DNA from: JANSWY01 sp965243755
GTDB lineage: Bacteria; Bacteroidota; Bacteroidia; Cytophagales; Cyclobacteriaceae
Assembly (NCBI GenBank): GCA_965243755.1
Contig: CBDEVW010000003.1
Coordinates: 930,001-994,000, forward strand
DNA length: 64,000 bases
Direction: 5' to 3'
Shown: piece after piece, positions 15,240 to 24,125 of the stretch
Position numbering within the stretch: position 1 is the first letter of the stretch
Layout: the number at the start of each line of letters is the position of its first letter
Made by a program: the position numbers and the translations under genes
The notes under the pieces: generated by a model
What the model saw: only the letters and a program-made list of their open reading frames with translations
Databases searched by the model: none
What the model was told of the DNA's origin: nothing

Positions 15240-16184
15240 TTATGCTAACTCCATTTCTTTCGCAGCAAGGAATCTTTCCGCATCCAGGGCTCCCATACAA
15301 CCAGAACCCGCAGCAGTAACTGCTTGTCGGTACACATGATCTTGCGCATCACCCGTAGCAAATACACCTTCTACATTGGTCTTAGACGTACCTGGGATGG
15401 TTTTGATGTAACCATTTTCATCCATGTCAAGCTGTCCTTTGAAAATGTCGGTATTGGGCTTATGTCCAATCGCTACAAAGAACCCTTGTACAGGAATCTC
15501 CTTTACCTCTCCGGTAACATTATTTTTTACTCTTACTGCTTCTACTTCTTCGTTTCCAAGAACTTCCTCCGTTTCTGTATTCCAAAGAATCTCAATATTT
15601 GGAGCGCTCTTTACTCGTTGTTGCATGATCTTGGAGGCCCTCATTTCATCTCTTCTCACCAGCATGTATACTTTGTTAGCCAATTTGGAAAGGTAGCTTG
15701 CTTCTTCCGCGGCAGTATCTCCTGCCCCTACTATCGCCACATCCTGACCCTTGAAGAAAAATCCGTCACAAACCGCACATGCTGAAACACCTTTTCCATT
15801 AAACTTTTCTTCTGAAGGAATACCCAGCCACTTTGCGCTGGCTCCTGTAGAAATGATCACAGCTTCCGCCTCGATCTCTGTTGACTCATCAATGGTTGCC
15901 TTGAGCGGATAGCTTGAAAAATCAACTGCAGTTACCATTCCATACCTGATCTCCGTACCAAATCGCTCCGCCTGCTTCTGGAAATCCACCATCATTTGTG
16001 GACCCATTACACCATCAGGGTATCCAGGGTAATTCTCTACATCATTGGTGATCGTAAGCTGGCCACCTGGCTGACCTCCGGTGTAAAGTACCGGCTTCAA
16101 CCCTGCTCTGGATGCATAAATACCTGCTGTATATCCTGCAGGACCCGAACCTATAATTAACACTTGAACTTTCTCGTTGCTCAT
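15240..16184 (-). CDS. trxB: thioredoxin-disulfide reductase
   Basis: This encodes 314 residues, a flavoprotein that reduces thioredoxin with NADPH. GSGPAGYTAGIYASRAG is the FAD-binding motif, CAVCDG the redox-active CxxC, VGAGDTAAEEA the NADPH motif and GVFATGDAQD the C-terminal FAD motif. Length is standard. A candidate TAACTTTG promoter element lies on the minus strand at 16246-16253. Confidence 0.97.
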   Translation of the reverse strand: MSNEKVQVLIIGSGPAGYTAGIYASRAGLKPVLYTGGQPGGQLTITNDVENYPGYPDGVMGPQMMVDFQKQAERFGTEIRYGMVTAVDFSSYPLKATIDESTEIEAEAVIISTGASAKWLGIPSEEKFNGKGVSACAVCDGFFFKGQDVAIVGAGDTAAEEASYLSKLANKVYMLVRRDEMRASKIMQQRVKSAPNIEILWNTETEEVLGNEEVEAVRVKNNVTGEVKEIPVQGFFVAIGHKPNTDIFKGQLDMDENGYIKTIPGTSKTNVEGVFATGDAQDHVYRQAVTAAGSGCMGALDAERFLAAKEMELA

Positions 16185-16284
16185 AGTTTCCTATTCTAAA
16201 ATTAAAATTCCTATTGTATAACGCTGTTGATTTGAAATGGATTGGCAAAGTTAGGTCAAAATCAGCAAATGTCTGCTAGACGCA

Positions 16285-17151
16285 CTATCCTAAATATGGT
16301 TTGAGTGCTTTACTCCTCGAAGTATGACGTAATCGACGAATGGCTTTTTCTTTAATTTGCCTTACCCGTTCCCTGGTAAGACTGAACTTATCCCCTATTT
16401 CTTCGAGGGTAAGGGTGCTTTCTCCATTTAATCCGAAGTAAAGAGAGATGACATCAGATTCTCGTTGCGTGAGGGTACTAAGTGCCCGCTGCACTTCTCT
16501 CCTTAGAGAATCGTTGAGCAGACTGTCATCGGGGGTTTTACTACCATCGTTCTCCAGTACATCGAGCAGGCTGCTTCCTTCTTCACCATTGGCAAAAGGA
16601 GCATCCATGGAGATGTGTTTCCCGGAAATTTTAATGGTATCCAGTACTTCATCAATGGAGATATCGAGAAACTCTGCCATTTCTTCCGGTGAGGGTTCTC
16701 TTTCAAATTTTTGTTCGAGCTCCGAAAATGTTTTGGAGACCTTATTCAAGGAACCCACCCGATTGAGAGGAAGTCTTACAATTCTGGACTGTTCTGCCAA
16801 TGCCTGTAAGATCGATTGTCTGATCCACCACACAGCGTAGGAGATGAATTTAAATCCTCTGGTTTCATCAAAACGTTGGGCGGCTTTGATCAGGCCGAGA
16901 TTGCCTTCATTGATCAGATCTCCAAGGGTAAGTCCCTGGTTCTGGTATTGCTTGGCTACTGAAACTACAAATCTAAGGTTGGCTTTGGTGAGTCTTTCGA
17001 GGGCTATTTTATCACCATCTCTGATTTTTTTAGCTAACTCAACTTCTTCTTCTGCGGTAATTAATTCAAATCGGCCAATTTCCTGTAGGTACTTGTCAAG
17101 GGACTGACTTTCCCGGTTGGTGATTTGTTTAGTTATTTTGAGTTGTCTCAT
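16285..17151 (-). CDS. rpoD: primary sigma factor RpoD/SigA
   Basis: This encodes 288 residues, the short form of the primary sigma factor found in Bacteroidota, without the long region 1.1. Region 1.2 starts SLDKYLQEIGRFELI; region 2 has LTLGDLINEGNLGLIKAA and FKFISYAVWWIRQSI; region 4.2 has LTLEEIGDKFSLTRERVRQI. It begins 31 bases after the pnp terminator, so a promoter must lie within that short space or transcription reads through. Confidence 0.96.
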   Translation of the reverse strand: MRQLKITKQITNRESQSLDKYLQEIGRFELITAEEEVELAKKIRDGDKIALERLTKANLRFVVSVAKQYQNQGLTLGDLINEGNLGLIKAAQRFDETRGFKFISYAVWWIRQSILQALAEQSRIVRLPLNRVGSLNKVSKTFSELEQKFEREPSPEEMAEFLDISIDEVLDTIKISGKHISMDAPFANGEEGSSLLDVLENDGSKTPDDSLLNDSLRREVQRALSTLTQRESDVISLYFGLNGESTLTLEEIGDKFSLTRERVRQIKEKAIRRLRHTSRSKALKPYLG

Positions 17152-17181
17152 TCAAGCTTCAGCTAAAAAATAGTAAAGGAA

Positions 17182-17222
17182 GAGGAGTTGCTTGTTCCAA
17201 TCTAAAAAATAGGCAACTCCTC
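17182..17222 (-). terminator. terminator between pnp and rpoD
   Basis: GAGGAGTTGC and GCAACTCCTC form a 10-bp perfect stem with a 21-base loop, followed on the minus strand by TTCCTTTACT. The long loop makes it imperfect as a terminator. Confidence 0.65.
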
Positions 17223-17232
17223 CCCAATAAAA

Positions 17233-19374
17233 TTAATTAGCTTTTGCTTTCTTTTCAGGTTTTGGAAGTAAAACTTTTCTGGATAATCTGAATTTTCCAG
17301 TCTTTTTATCAATCTCAGTCAACTTCACTTTGATTTCTTCACCTTCTTCAAGAACGCCATCCATCTTTTCGATTCGTTCCCATTTGATTTCAGAAATATG
17401 AAGTAATCCCTCTTTACCAGGCATGAATTCAACAAACGCACCAAATGGCATGATTGATTTTACTTTACCGTCGTATACTTCTCCTACTTCCGGAGTTGCT
17501 GCGATTCCATTGACCCATTTCTGAGCGGCAAGCATAGATTCCTTGTCTGCAGAGAAGATATTCACCACACCATGATCATCAACTTCTTCGATCACTACAG
17601 TGGCACCTGTTTCTTTCTGGATTTCCTGTACTACTTTACCACCAGGTCCGATCACCGCACCGATCATTTCCTTGTCGATCTTAATCTGAACAAGTCTTGG
17701 TGCATTTTCTTTAAGATCGTCTCTAGGCTCAGTAATGGTTTTGGCCATTTCGTTCAGGATGTGCAGTCTGCCTTGTTTAGCTTGCTCAAGCGCCTCTGCT
17801 AAAACTTCGTAAGACAGGCCATCTACTTTAATGTCCATCTGACAAGCAGTGATACCATCAACTGTTCCAGTTACTTTAAAGTCCATATCACCCAGGTGAT
17901 CCTCATCACCAAGGATATCACTCAAAACAGCGTACTTACCAGTTTTACTGTCAGAGATCATACCCATCGCGATTCCAGAAACCGGTTTCTTGATTTTGAT
18001 ACCAGCATCCATCAATGCCAGGATACCCGCACAAACAGTGGCCATTGAAGACGAACCGTTTGATTCGAGGATATCAGATACAATTCTTATGGTGTATGGG
18101 TTATCATCCGGGGAAGGAAGCATTGGCTTGATTGCCCTCATGGCAAGGTTACCGTGACCTACTTCTCTTCTTCCAGGACCTCTGTTTGGCCTTGCTTCTC
18201 CAGTAGAGAATGCCGGGAAATTATAGTGAAGGATGAACTTATTGTATCCGGAAACAGTCGCTCCGTCTATCATTTGTTCGTCAAGCTTAGTACCCAAAGT
18301 AACGGTAGTCAGCGATTGAGTTTCACCTCTAGTAAATACTGCAGAACCATGAGCAGTAGGCAGGTAACCTACCTCCGACCATATTGGTCTCACTTCCGTG
18401 AGGTCTCTGCCATCAAGTCTTTTCCTGGTATCCAGTACGAAGTTTCTGATCGCTTCTTTTTCGATCTTATGAAAGTACTGGTTCAAAAGGAATGGATCTT
18501 TTTCGTGATCCTCTCCAAGGGATTCGATGTATTCTTCAAGGATAGCTTTGAAATTTTGGCTTCTTTCCTTTTTGTTGGCATTCTGCTGTGCAGCTACCTC
18601 ATATACCTTGTCATACAACTTCGCCTGCATGTCCTCTTTTAACTCCAGGTCATGCGTTTCGTGGCTGTACTCTCTTTTTTCGGTTTTTCCTACTTCTTTT
18701 TCAAGTTCAAGCTGAGCCTCACATTGTGCTTTGATGGCTTCATGAGCCACTTTCAATGCCTCGATCATTTCCTCTTCGGAAACCTCCTTGCATTCACCTT
18801 CAACCATCATAATGTTTTCGATGGTTGCTGCAACGATAAGGTCCATTTCAGCTTCTTCTACCTGTTTTCTGCTAGGGTTTACGATATATTCACCATTCGA
18901 CTTGATGACTCTCACCTCTGAGATAGGTCCGCCGAATGGAATATCAGAAACTGCCAAAGCAGAAGAAGCAGCAAGTGCTGCCAATGCATCTGGCATCACA
19001 TCTTCATCATGAGAGATGAGAGAGATCATCACCTGTGTATCAGCGTGATAATCATCAGGGAATAAAGGTCTTAATGCTCTATCTACCAGTCTACTGATGA
19101 GTATTTCATGGTCTGATAGTCGTCCTTCTCTTTTCAGGAAACCGCCAGGAATTTTTCCTGCAGAAGCGAATTTTTCCTGATAGTCAACAGACAGGGGTAG
19201 GAAATCCACGCCTTCCATGGCGTCTTGCTTAGAAACAACCGTAGCTAGTAACATGGCATCTCCCATTCTAATCACCGCAGATCCATCCGCTTGTTTTGCC
19301 AGTTTTCCTGTTTCGATTGTTACTTCTCGTCCGTCCGCTAACTGAATAGTTTTGGTATAAACTTTAGGAATCAT
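17233..19374 (-). CDS. pnp: polyribonucleotide nucleotidyltransferase (PNPase)
   Basis: This encodes 713 residues of the 3'-5' phosphorolytic exoribonuclease. Two RNase PH cores flank a helical linker, followed by a KH domain (MIGAVIGPGGKVVQEI) and an S1 domain (GEVYDGKVKSIMPFGAFVEF). The second core carries GETQSLTTVTLG and AFSTGEARPNRGPGRREVGH. The gene follows rpsO, the usual order. Confidence 0.97.
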   Translation of the reverse strand: MIPKVYTKTIQLADGREVTIETGKLAKQADGSAVIRMGDAMLLATVVSKQDAMEGVDFLPLSVDYQEKFASAGKIPGGFLKREGRLSDHEILISRLVDRALRPLFPDDYHADTQVMISLISHDEDVMPDALAALAASSALAVSDIPFGGPISEVRVIKSNGEYIVNPSRKQVEEAEMDLIVAATIENIMMVEGECKEVSEEEMIEALKVAHEAIKAQCEAQLELEKEVGKTEKREYSHETHDLELKEDMQAKLYDKVYEVAAQQNANKKERSQNFKAILEEYIESLGEDHEKDPFLLNQYFHKIEKEAIRNFVLDTRKRLDGRDLTEVRPIWSEVGYLPTAHGSAVFTRGETQSLTTVTLGTKLDEQMIDGATVSGYNKFILHYNFPAFSTGEARPNRGPGRREVGHGNLAMRAIKPMLPSPDDNPYTIRIVSDILESNGSSSMATVCAGILALMDAGIKIKKPVSGIAMGMISDSKTGKYAVLSDILGDEDHLGDMDFKVTGTVDGITACQMDIKVDGLSYEVLAEALEQAKQGRLHILNEMAKTITEPRDDLKENAPRLVQIKIDKEMIGAVIGPGGKVVQEIQKETGATVVIEEVDDHGVVNIFSADKESMLAAQKWVNGIAATPEVGEVYDGKVKSIMPFGAFVEFMPGKEGLLHISEIKWERIEKMDGVLEEGEEIKVKLTEIDKKTGKFRLSRKVLLPKPEKKAKAN

Positions 19375-19448
19375 AAATAATGTCTTAATACAATTTTAAA
19401 AATGTTAATTGTCGGGTGTGAGGACAATATTGTGGAGCTATAATGAAA

Positions 19449-19474
19449 GAGGGAATCCAGAACTGAATCCCCTC
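19449..19474 (-). terminator. terminator after rpsO
   Basis: A 12-bp stem with two G-T wobbles (GAGGGGATTCAG with CTGGATTCCCTC) is followed by TTTCATT on the minus strand. Confidence 0.7.
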
Positions 19475-19489
19475 GGTATCAAATAAATC

Positions 19490-19765
19490 TTACTTTCTTA
19501 TCTTCAATTCCGCAATAATAGCTCGATATCTTTCGATATCTTTTTTCGCTAAATAATCTAATAATCTTCTTCTCTTACCAACCAATTTCAAAAGCCCCAA
19601 TCTAGTTGAGTGATCTTTCTTGTTAGTCTTCAAATGCTCGGTAAGGTGGTTGATACGGTAAGTGAAAAGCGCGATTTGCGATTCCGCTGAACCAGTATCA
19701 TTTTTTGCCTTTACCCGACCATGATTTTCAAAGAGCTCTTGTTTCTTTTCCTTTGTTAAATACAT
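19490..19765 (-). CDS. rpsO: 30S ribosomal protein S15
   Basis: This encodes 91 residues, the standard length of S15. Hallmarks are DTGSAESQIALFTYRINHLT, and HSTRLGLLKLVGKRRRLLDY with the 16S rRNA-contacting basic residues. A consensus promoter lies 47 bases upstream. A stem-loop terminator separates it from pnp. Confidence 0.98.
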   Translation of the reverse strand: MYLTKEKKQELFENHGRVKAKNDTGSAESQIALFTYRINHLTEHLKTNKKDHSTRLGLLKLVGKRRRLLDYLAKKDIERYRAIIAELKIRK

Positions 19766-19811
19766 GCTTAGAAATAAAGTTATAAAATATGTTATAATAT
19801 AAATTAAAGCG

Positions 19812-19842
19812 CAAAGGTAGGATAATTAATAGTAATCACAAA
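19812..19842 (-). promoter_or_regulatory. promoter of rpsO
   Basis: On the minus strand TTTG is followed by 19 bases and TACCTTTG, an exact match to the Bacteroidota housekeeping promoter. Confidence 0.75.
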
Positions 19843-19858
19843 GGATTATTCCTGCTCG

Positions 19859-21694
19859 TTATTTATCAAATCTCATCTTTAGTTTATCCCACCAGATCAG
19901 ATAAATATCGATATCAAACAATCTGGCGTCAACTCTTGCTTTGTTGAGGAAGAATAATCCTACTGGCAACAACACCATATTAGCATACCAAACGGCATAT
20001 CTACCATCCACAAACCCTTCCTTGGCCCACTTGTGACTTGTGCTGGTCATTACGTAATAAAGGATGAAGAAGAATATGGAAATGATAACCGGCACTCCTA
20101 ATCCTCCTCTTTTAATGATTGCACCAAGCGGTGCTCCAATAAGAAACATCACAATACACGCAAAAGACTGGGAGTACTTCTTATATTTCTCAACTGTCCA
20201 TTTGTTGATATTTTTCTGATAGCTTCTCATTTTAGTCTTGGCATTGACATAGCCATTCTTAACATTTCTGGCAGTAGACAGTGCACTGGAAATTATTGAC
20301 ATCTCTGCACCCAGCCGTTTCTCAAAGTAGGCCTGTAGCGTGTCCTGTGTCAAAGTCACCAGGGCAGTATCGAGTTTAACCGGCTTTCTCTTCACTGGTA
20401 CTTTCTTACTCTGGGCGACTTTATCCAGAAGAATATCCTCTTCCTCGGGATCAAGCATTTCCATTCGGGCAGAATCCAATGCCTTTTTCGTTAACTGTTG
20501 ATCCCCGTCTACTTTTTTTACGGGCATATCGGGATTCTTTTTGATCGGCAATTGCTGCTTGATATTCTCCTGTCTTTTCAGGATAGCCCTTTTTTTGTCT
20601 ATATCAATTTGTTTATTGAGAGGAACAACTTTACCGGTATCTTGTGTAAGCAATCCGGCAATCGAACTGAATACGGAAGCTTCTGACTTTTCTCCCTCCT
20701 TTTCTTCGGCCTCCTGTAACCTTTTCTCTTCGGCCCTTTTTTGATGGATAAGGTTAATGGAATCTCTCATCCTGCGAAGTTCATCCTTGTAGTAATAATC
20801 GTGATAGCCCAGGATAGTATAATAATTTTGACGTCTGGTTTCGGCTACTTCCCTATTCAGTGAATCAATATCATAGGTAAGTTCGGCAATGTTTTTCATC
20901 TGGCGATTGTTCTGAAACAACTCCGCATCAGTTGTTTGCATATCAAACCCTGCCAGACTAAAGATCAATTCCATTTTCTGAAAGCGGTTCCTGACGAACT
21001 GATTATATTCTTTTTTGCTTCTTCGGTTTTTAGGAATCTCGCTGTAATAGTTCCCATTGAAAAGTTCAAACTTCAAATATCGCTCATTAAGGATGGTGTA
21101 CATGAGGCTGGAATCTGCCAGGATTACCCGATTATTGCCTCGGTGTGTTTTGTCGGTATGATCATAAATCACAACATCCTTCAGTGTCTTATTGTCCTTG
21201 AGTTTCTCTTTTACTTTTATGCTGTAACCATCGAGCCCGTCATAGAATTGACCTTCTCTGATGTCAAGCCCTGGTTTCTTTTTCTTAATATCAAATAAGA
21301 GCCTGTATGCCTCGAGGTTGGCCGCCGGGACCACTGTATTACTGAAATGAAAGGCTCCATAGGCCAGAAAAACCACAAAGATAAATATGGGAAGCAGCGC
21401 TCGTAATAAGGAGATTCCAGAACTTTTGATTGCTGTAAGCTCAAAGTGTTCTCCGAGGTTTCCAAATGTCATGAGTGATGAGAGCAAAACGCCGAGTGGC
21501 AAGGCAACAGGCAGCATGTTGATGCTGAAATAGAAGATGAGCTCCGCAAATACCTGAAATCCCAGGTCCTTACCCACAAAATCATCAAAGTATTTGAGCA
21601 TGTATTGAATGAGCAGTATAAATGTCGACACTGCTGTAGTCAATACAAAGGGCCCTATAAAAGATTTGAGAATTAGTCTGTCAAGTTGCTTCAT
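19859..21694 (-). CDS. LptF/LptG family permease
   Basis: This encodes 611 residues of the YjgP/YjgQ family, the membrane part of the lipopolysaccharide export ABC transporter. Three N-terminal helices start LDRLILKSFIGPFVLTT, then comes a long periplasmic region and three C-terminal helices (FACIVMFLIGAPLGAIIKRG). The loop is extended by a charged coiled insertion (KRAEEKRLQEAEEKEGEKSE), common in Bacteroidota members. LptF or LptG cannot be decided from this alone. Confidence 0.9.
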   Translation of the reverse strand: MKQLDRLILKSFIGPFVLTTAVSTFILLIQYMLKYFDDFVGKDLGFQVFAELIFYFSINMLPVALPLGVLLSSLMTFGNLGEHFELTAIKSSGISLLRALLPIFIFVVFLAYGAFHFSNTVVPAANLEAYRLLFDIKKKKPGLDIREGQFYDGLDGYSIKVKEKLKDNKTLKDVVIYDHTDKTHRGNNRVILADSSLMYTILNERYLKFELFNGNYYSEIPKNRRSKKEYNQFVRNRFQKMELIFSLAGFDMQTTDAELFQNNRQMKNIAELTYDIDSLNREVAETRRQNYYTILGYHDYYYKDELRRMRDSINLIHQKRAEEKRLQEAEEKEGEKSEASVFSSIAGLLTQDTGKVVPLNKQIDIDKKRAILKRQENIKQQLPIKKNPDMPVKKVDGDQQLTKKALDSARMEMLDPEEEDILLDKVAQSKKVPVKRKPVKLDTALVTLTQDTLQAYFEKRLGAEMSIISSALSTARNVKNGYVNAKTKMRSYQKNINKWTVEKYKKYSQSFACIVMFLIGAPLGAIIKRGGLGVPVIISIFFFILYYVMTSTSHKWAKEGFVDGRYAVWYANMVLLPVGLFFLNKARVDARLFDIDIYLIWWDKLKMRFDK

Positions 21695-21756
21695 TCCAAT
21701 GGTGTCATTCGATGTTGCTCACGAATGAAACGCAAATTTATGAAAAAGAGGTATGA

Positions 21757-22140
21757 TTAACCGCCAACAATTTCTTTTAAATCATGAATCAGCGAATCCC
21801 ACAATTCCTGGGCCTCTTCCACATCCATCTCTGAGTAGTCAGTTACCCGTAAATAGACTGACTGTGTAAGTTCATTGACATCAAGTTTAAACTCCACATG
21901 GTTGGGATCCTCTTCATCGCCGTTAAGGAATTCAAATTTCACAAAACTATTGATCCTGCTGGCAGCCATTCTAGCTTTATTTTCTTCGCCATCCCAGAGG
22001 AATATAAACTCTTTATCTGCATTTATATTCACATCATCAGCAAACCACTGAGCCAACCCTGAAGCAGTATTGATATACGGAAAGAGCATCTTTTTGGAAG
22101 CCCGGAATTCGTATTCTCCAGTGAAAGTTATTTTGCTCAT
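21757..22140 (-). CDS. START-like domain protein
   Basis: This encodes 127 residues from MSKITFTGEYEF; an ATG five codons earlier is less likely. It has the fold signature of SRPBCC/AHSA1-type proteins (YEFRASKKMLFPYINTASGL, then LAQWFADDV) and a Bacteroidota-type acidic middle. The ligand is unknown. It lies 62 bases upstream of the lptF/G-like gene. Confidence 0.75.
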   Translation of the reverse strand: MSKITFTGEYEFRASKKMLFPYINTASGLAQWFADDVNINADKEFIFLWDGEENKARMAASRINSFVKFEFLNGDEEDPNHVEFKLDVNELTQSVYLRVTDYSEMDVEEAQELWDSLIHDLKEIVGG

Positions 22141-22292
22141 AATTACAAAAATCAAATATGGCTAAAACACTTAGATCAACAATATAGACTAAAATTCATA
22201 CTAATCTGATACGATGAGATTAATAAATGTTTATCCAAAAACTTGCTAACCTATGTTTACTATCAAAAAATAAAAAATATACTTGTTAAATA

Positions 22293-22324
22293 TTGTTGCC
22301 TTTTCAACAATATTTATACATTTG
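22293..22324 (+). promoter_or_regulatory. promoter of tRNA-Met
   Basis: TACATTTG at 22317-22324 matches the -7 box, with a TTG triplet 18-21 bases upstream as a weak -33 box. Confidence 0.6.
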
Positions 22325-22362
22325 CACTCCAATTTCGGAGGCCACTCTGAAATTCAGCATTC

Positions 22363-22436
22363 GGCGAGGTAGCTCAGTTGGTTAGAGCGTCGGATTCATA
22401 ACCCGGAGGTCACGGGTTCAACTCCCGTCCTCGCTA
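22363..22436 (+). tRNA. tRNA-Met (anticodon CAT)
   Basis: The 74-nt gene folds with acceptor GGCGAGG against CCTCGCT (one G-T), D-arm GCTCAGTTGGTTAGAGC, an anticodon loop with CAT and T-arm ACGGG/CCCGT. CAT can also belong to a tRNA-Ile whose wobble C is modified to lysidine, so identity as elongator Met is likely but not certain. Confidence 0.88.
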
Positions 22437-22446
22437 CTTATTTATG

Positions 22447-22472
22447 AAGGCAGGTTTATCCTGCCTTTTTAC
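22447..22472 (+). terminator. terminator after tRNA-Met
   Basis: AAGGCAGG and CCTGCCTT arms with a short loop are followed by a T run. It slightly overlaps the end of the convergent gene at 22469. Confidence 0.85.
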
Positions 22473-22879
22473 GTTTTTAACTTCTCTAAAATTTCTTCCA
22501 GGTCGGTCTCAATGGTCTTGGTGTTGTTGATGAATTTTCGGACTAACATATCATCAATCTCAAAGAAACTAACCACATGTTGATAACGATTCAACATGTT
22601 TAATAAATTGCCTATCTCAACTTCTATGTTTTTGGCCACCTTAGATTTAAATGGCTTTTTGTCCATATGTGCAATGATGGTTTCCAAATCTGTATAATAC
22701 CCTTCGGTGATCATAATACCTTCTGAGGTCCATTGGCTCGCCAGTTTTTTAATAAATGATACCCTACGTGGTTTTGGTCTGGATGATGGTTTTGCTTCTA
22801 CATGGTCCACATTGAAGTAGTCCTGCAACTCCCGGCATAACCCAACTACACTTTCTTCGTTGACTTTTATCTTACTCAT
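22469..22879 (-). CDS. hypothetical protein
   Basis: This encodes 136 residues, soluble and largely helical with a C-terminal amphipathic stretch (TIETDLEEILEKL). A basic patch KPSSRPKPRRVSFIKKLA-like region lies near residue 35. I do not recognise a family. It is divergent from the padR operon, whose palindrome lies 88-106 bases upstream of its start. Confidence 0.7.
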   Translation of the reverse strand: MSKIKVNEESVVGLCRELQDYFNVDHVEAKPSSRPKPRRVSFIKKLASQWTSEGIMITEGYYTDLETIIAHMDKKPFKSKVAKNIEVEIGNLLNMLNRYQHVVSFFEIDDMLVRKFINNTKTIETDLEEILEKLKT

Positions 22880-22966
22880 TAACTGTTGTTATGTTCTCAT
22901 CATAATTTAAAAAAGTATTTGATTTTTCCACCAGAAAGCTAAAAAAATTCAGAAAAATAGTCCCAA

Positions 22967-22985
22967 TACCTAAATTAATTAGGTA
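22967..22985. promoter_or_regulatory. candidate PadR operator
   Basis: TACCTAA and TTAGGTA are perfect 7-bp inverted arms with a 5-base spacer, 40 bases upstream of the padR start. PadR repressors usually bind such palindromes in their own promoter, so autoregulation is likely. Confidence 0.6.
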
Positions 22986-23025
22986 TATGTTTTTGATACT
23001 TAAGTTTCTTATGTATAATTGCCTT

Positions 23026-23364
23026 ATGTATTCGAAAGAACTAATCAAAGGAACATTGAAAACCATAGTACTCAAGCTCCTCAAAGAGCATGAAAAAATG
23101 TATGGTTATGAAATCACACAACATGTAAAGGAACTGACTTCTGGTAAGATACAACTTACAGAGGGAGCTTTGTACCCTACACTTCATAAGCTGGAGGCGC
23201 AGGGATATGTATATACCGAGAAGCAGGAATTCAATGGCAGGACCAGAAAGTATTATTTGTTAACAGAATCGGGTCAGGAAGAGGCGAAAGAAAAGATCAA
23301 TGAATTTGCTGAGTTTGTCCTGGCTATGAAATTTTTATTCAACTCAAAACTAGCAACAGAATGA
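23026..23364 (+). CDS. PadR family transcriptional regulator
   Basis: This encodes 112 residues from MYSKELIKGTLKTIVL; earlier in-frame ATG codons fall close to the operator and are less likely. The winged-helix signature is YGYEITQHVKELTSGKIQLT followed by GALYPTLHKLEAQGYV and RTRKYYLLTESG. It is a short type without the second C-terminal domain. Its TGA overlaps the ATG of the M23 peptidase gene as ATGA. Confidence 0.9.
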   Translation: MYSKELIKGTLKTIVLKLLKEHEKMYGYEITQHVKELTSGKIQLTEGALYPTLHKLEAQGYVYTEKQEFNGRTRKYYLLTESGQEEAKEKINEFAEFVLAMKFLFNSKLATE

Positions 23365-24080
23365 AATCCCTATCTCCTCAGGAAGTAGAGATCCTGAAAC
23401 ATGAACTATACAATTTAGGACTTAATCTTCATGTACTGAAAGATGAGATCCTTGATCATTGGTGCTGTCTTGTAGAAGTCAGAATGAACGACAACAGCAG
23501 TTTTGAAGAAGCGATGCAACACGTATTGAATACCTACAACGAAAAGGAAATTCTAAAAACTCAAAAGCAAACCAAACGTGTTCACCGCATGTACGAGATC
23601 AAAAGAAAGATGAAGAGTGTTACCGCAGTGGCAGCTGTTTTTATGTTGCTAATGGTAGCGGGTGCTGACGCTCAGAACAAACCGGAAGGACATCCAATTG
23701 ATGGAGAGGCTGAGGTTTCATCAAATTTTGGTAAACGGAAAGATCCATTCAGCAATACTTATAAAATTCATTCAGGGATTGACATTAAAGCAAAGTTGGG
23801 AACGCCGGTAGTTGCCACCGGAAATGGAAAGGTGATCTCAGTAGAAGAAAACCCTAAAACATGGGGAAAAAGAATCATTATTGCTCATGGTGATGAATAT
23901 CAAACTGTTTTTTGTCACCTGTCCGAATTCCGGGTTAAAGAAGGTGAAATCGTGAAAAAAGGTGAGGTAATTGGCCTGGTAGGAAATACAGGTAAATCCA
24001 CCGCACCGCATCTGCACTATGAAATATTGAAAAATGGGGAAAAAGTGAACCCAGCGCTTTACATGCGCACATCTAAATAA
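23361..24080 (+). CDS. M23 family peptidase with an N-terminal anchor domain
   Basis: This encodes 239 residues. Residues 1-75 form a cytosolic helical domain (LSPQEVEILKHELYNLGLNL, then VLKDEILDHWCCLVEVRM) like those attached to PadR-partner proteins. One membrane helix (about 84-102) follows, and then an LytM/M23 domain with KIHSGIDIKA and PHLHYE zinc-binding motifs. Orientation would put the peptidase outside and the helical domain inside. Translational coupling to padR suggests that the regulator controls this envelope enzyme. Confidence 0.85.
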   Translation: MKSLSPQEVEILKHELYNLGLNLHVLKDEILDHWCCLVEVRMNDNSSFEEAMQHVLNTYNEKEILKTQKQTKRVHRMYEIKRKMKSVTAVAAVFMLLMVAGADAQNKPEGHPIDGEAEVSSNFGKRKDPFSNTYKIHSGIDIKAKLGTPVVATGNGKVISVEENPKTWGKRIIIAHGDEYQTVFCHLSEFRVKEGEIVKKGEVIGLVGNTGKSTAPHLHYEILKNGEKVNPALYMRTSK

Positions 24081-24125
24081 TATCAAACTGGGGGCCTGAT
24101 GCAGGTCCCCGTTCTCCCAAACGTA

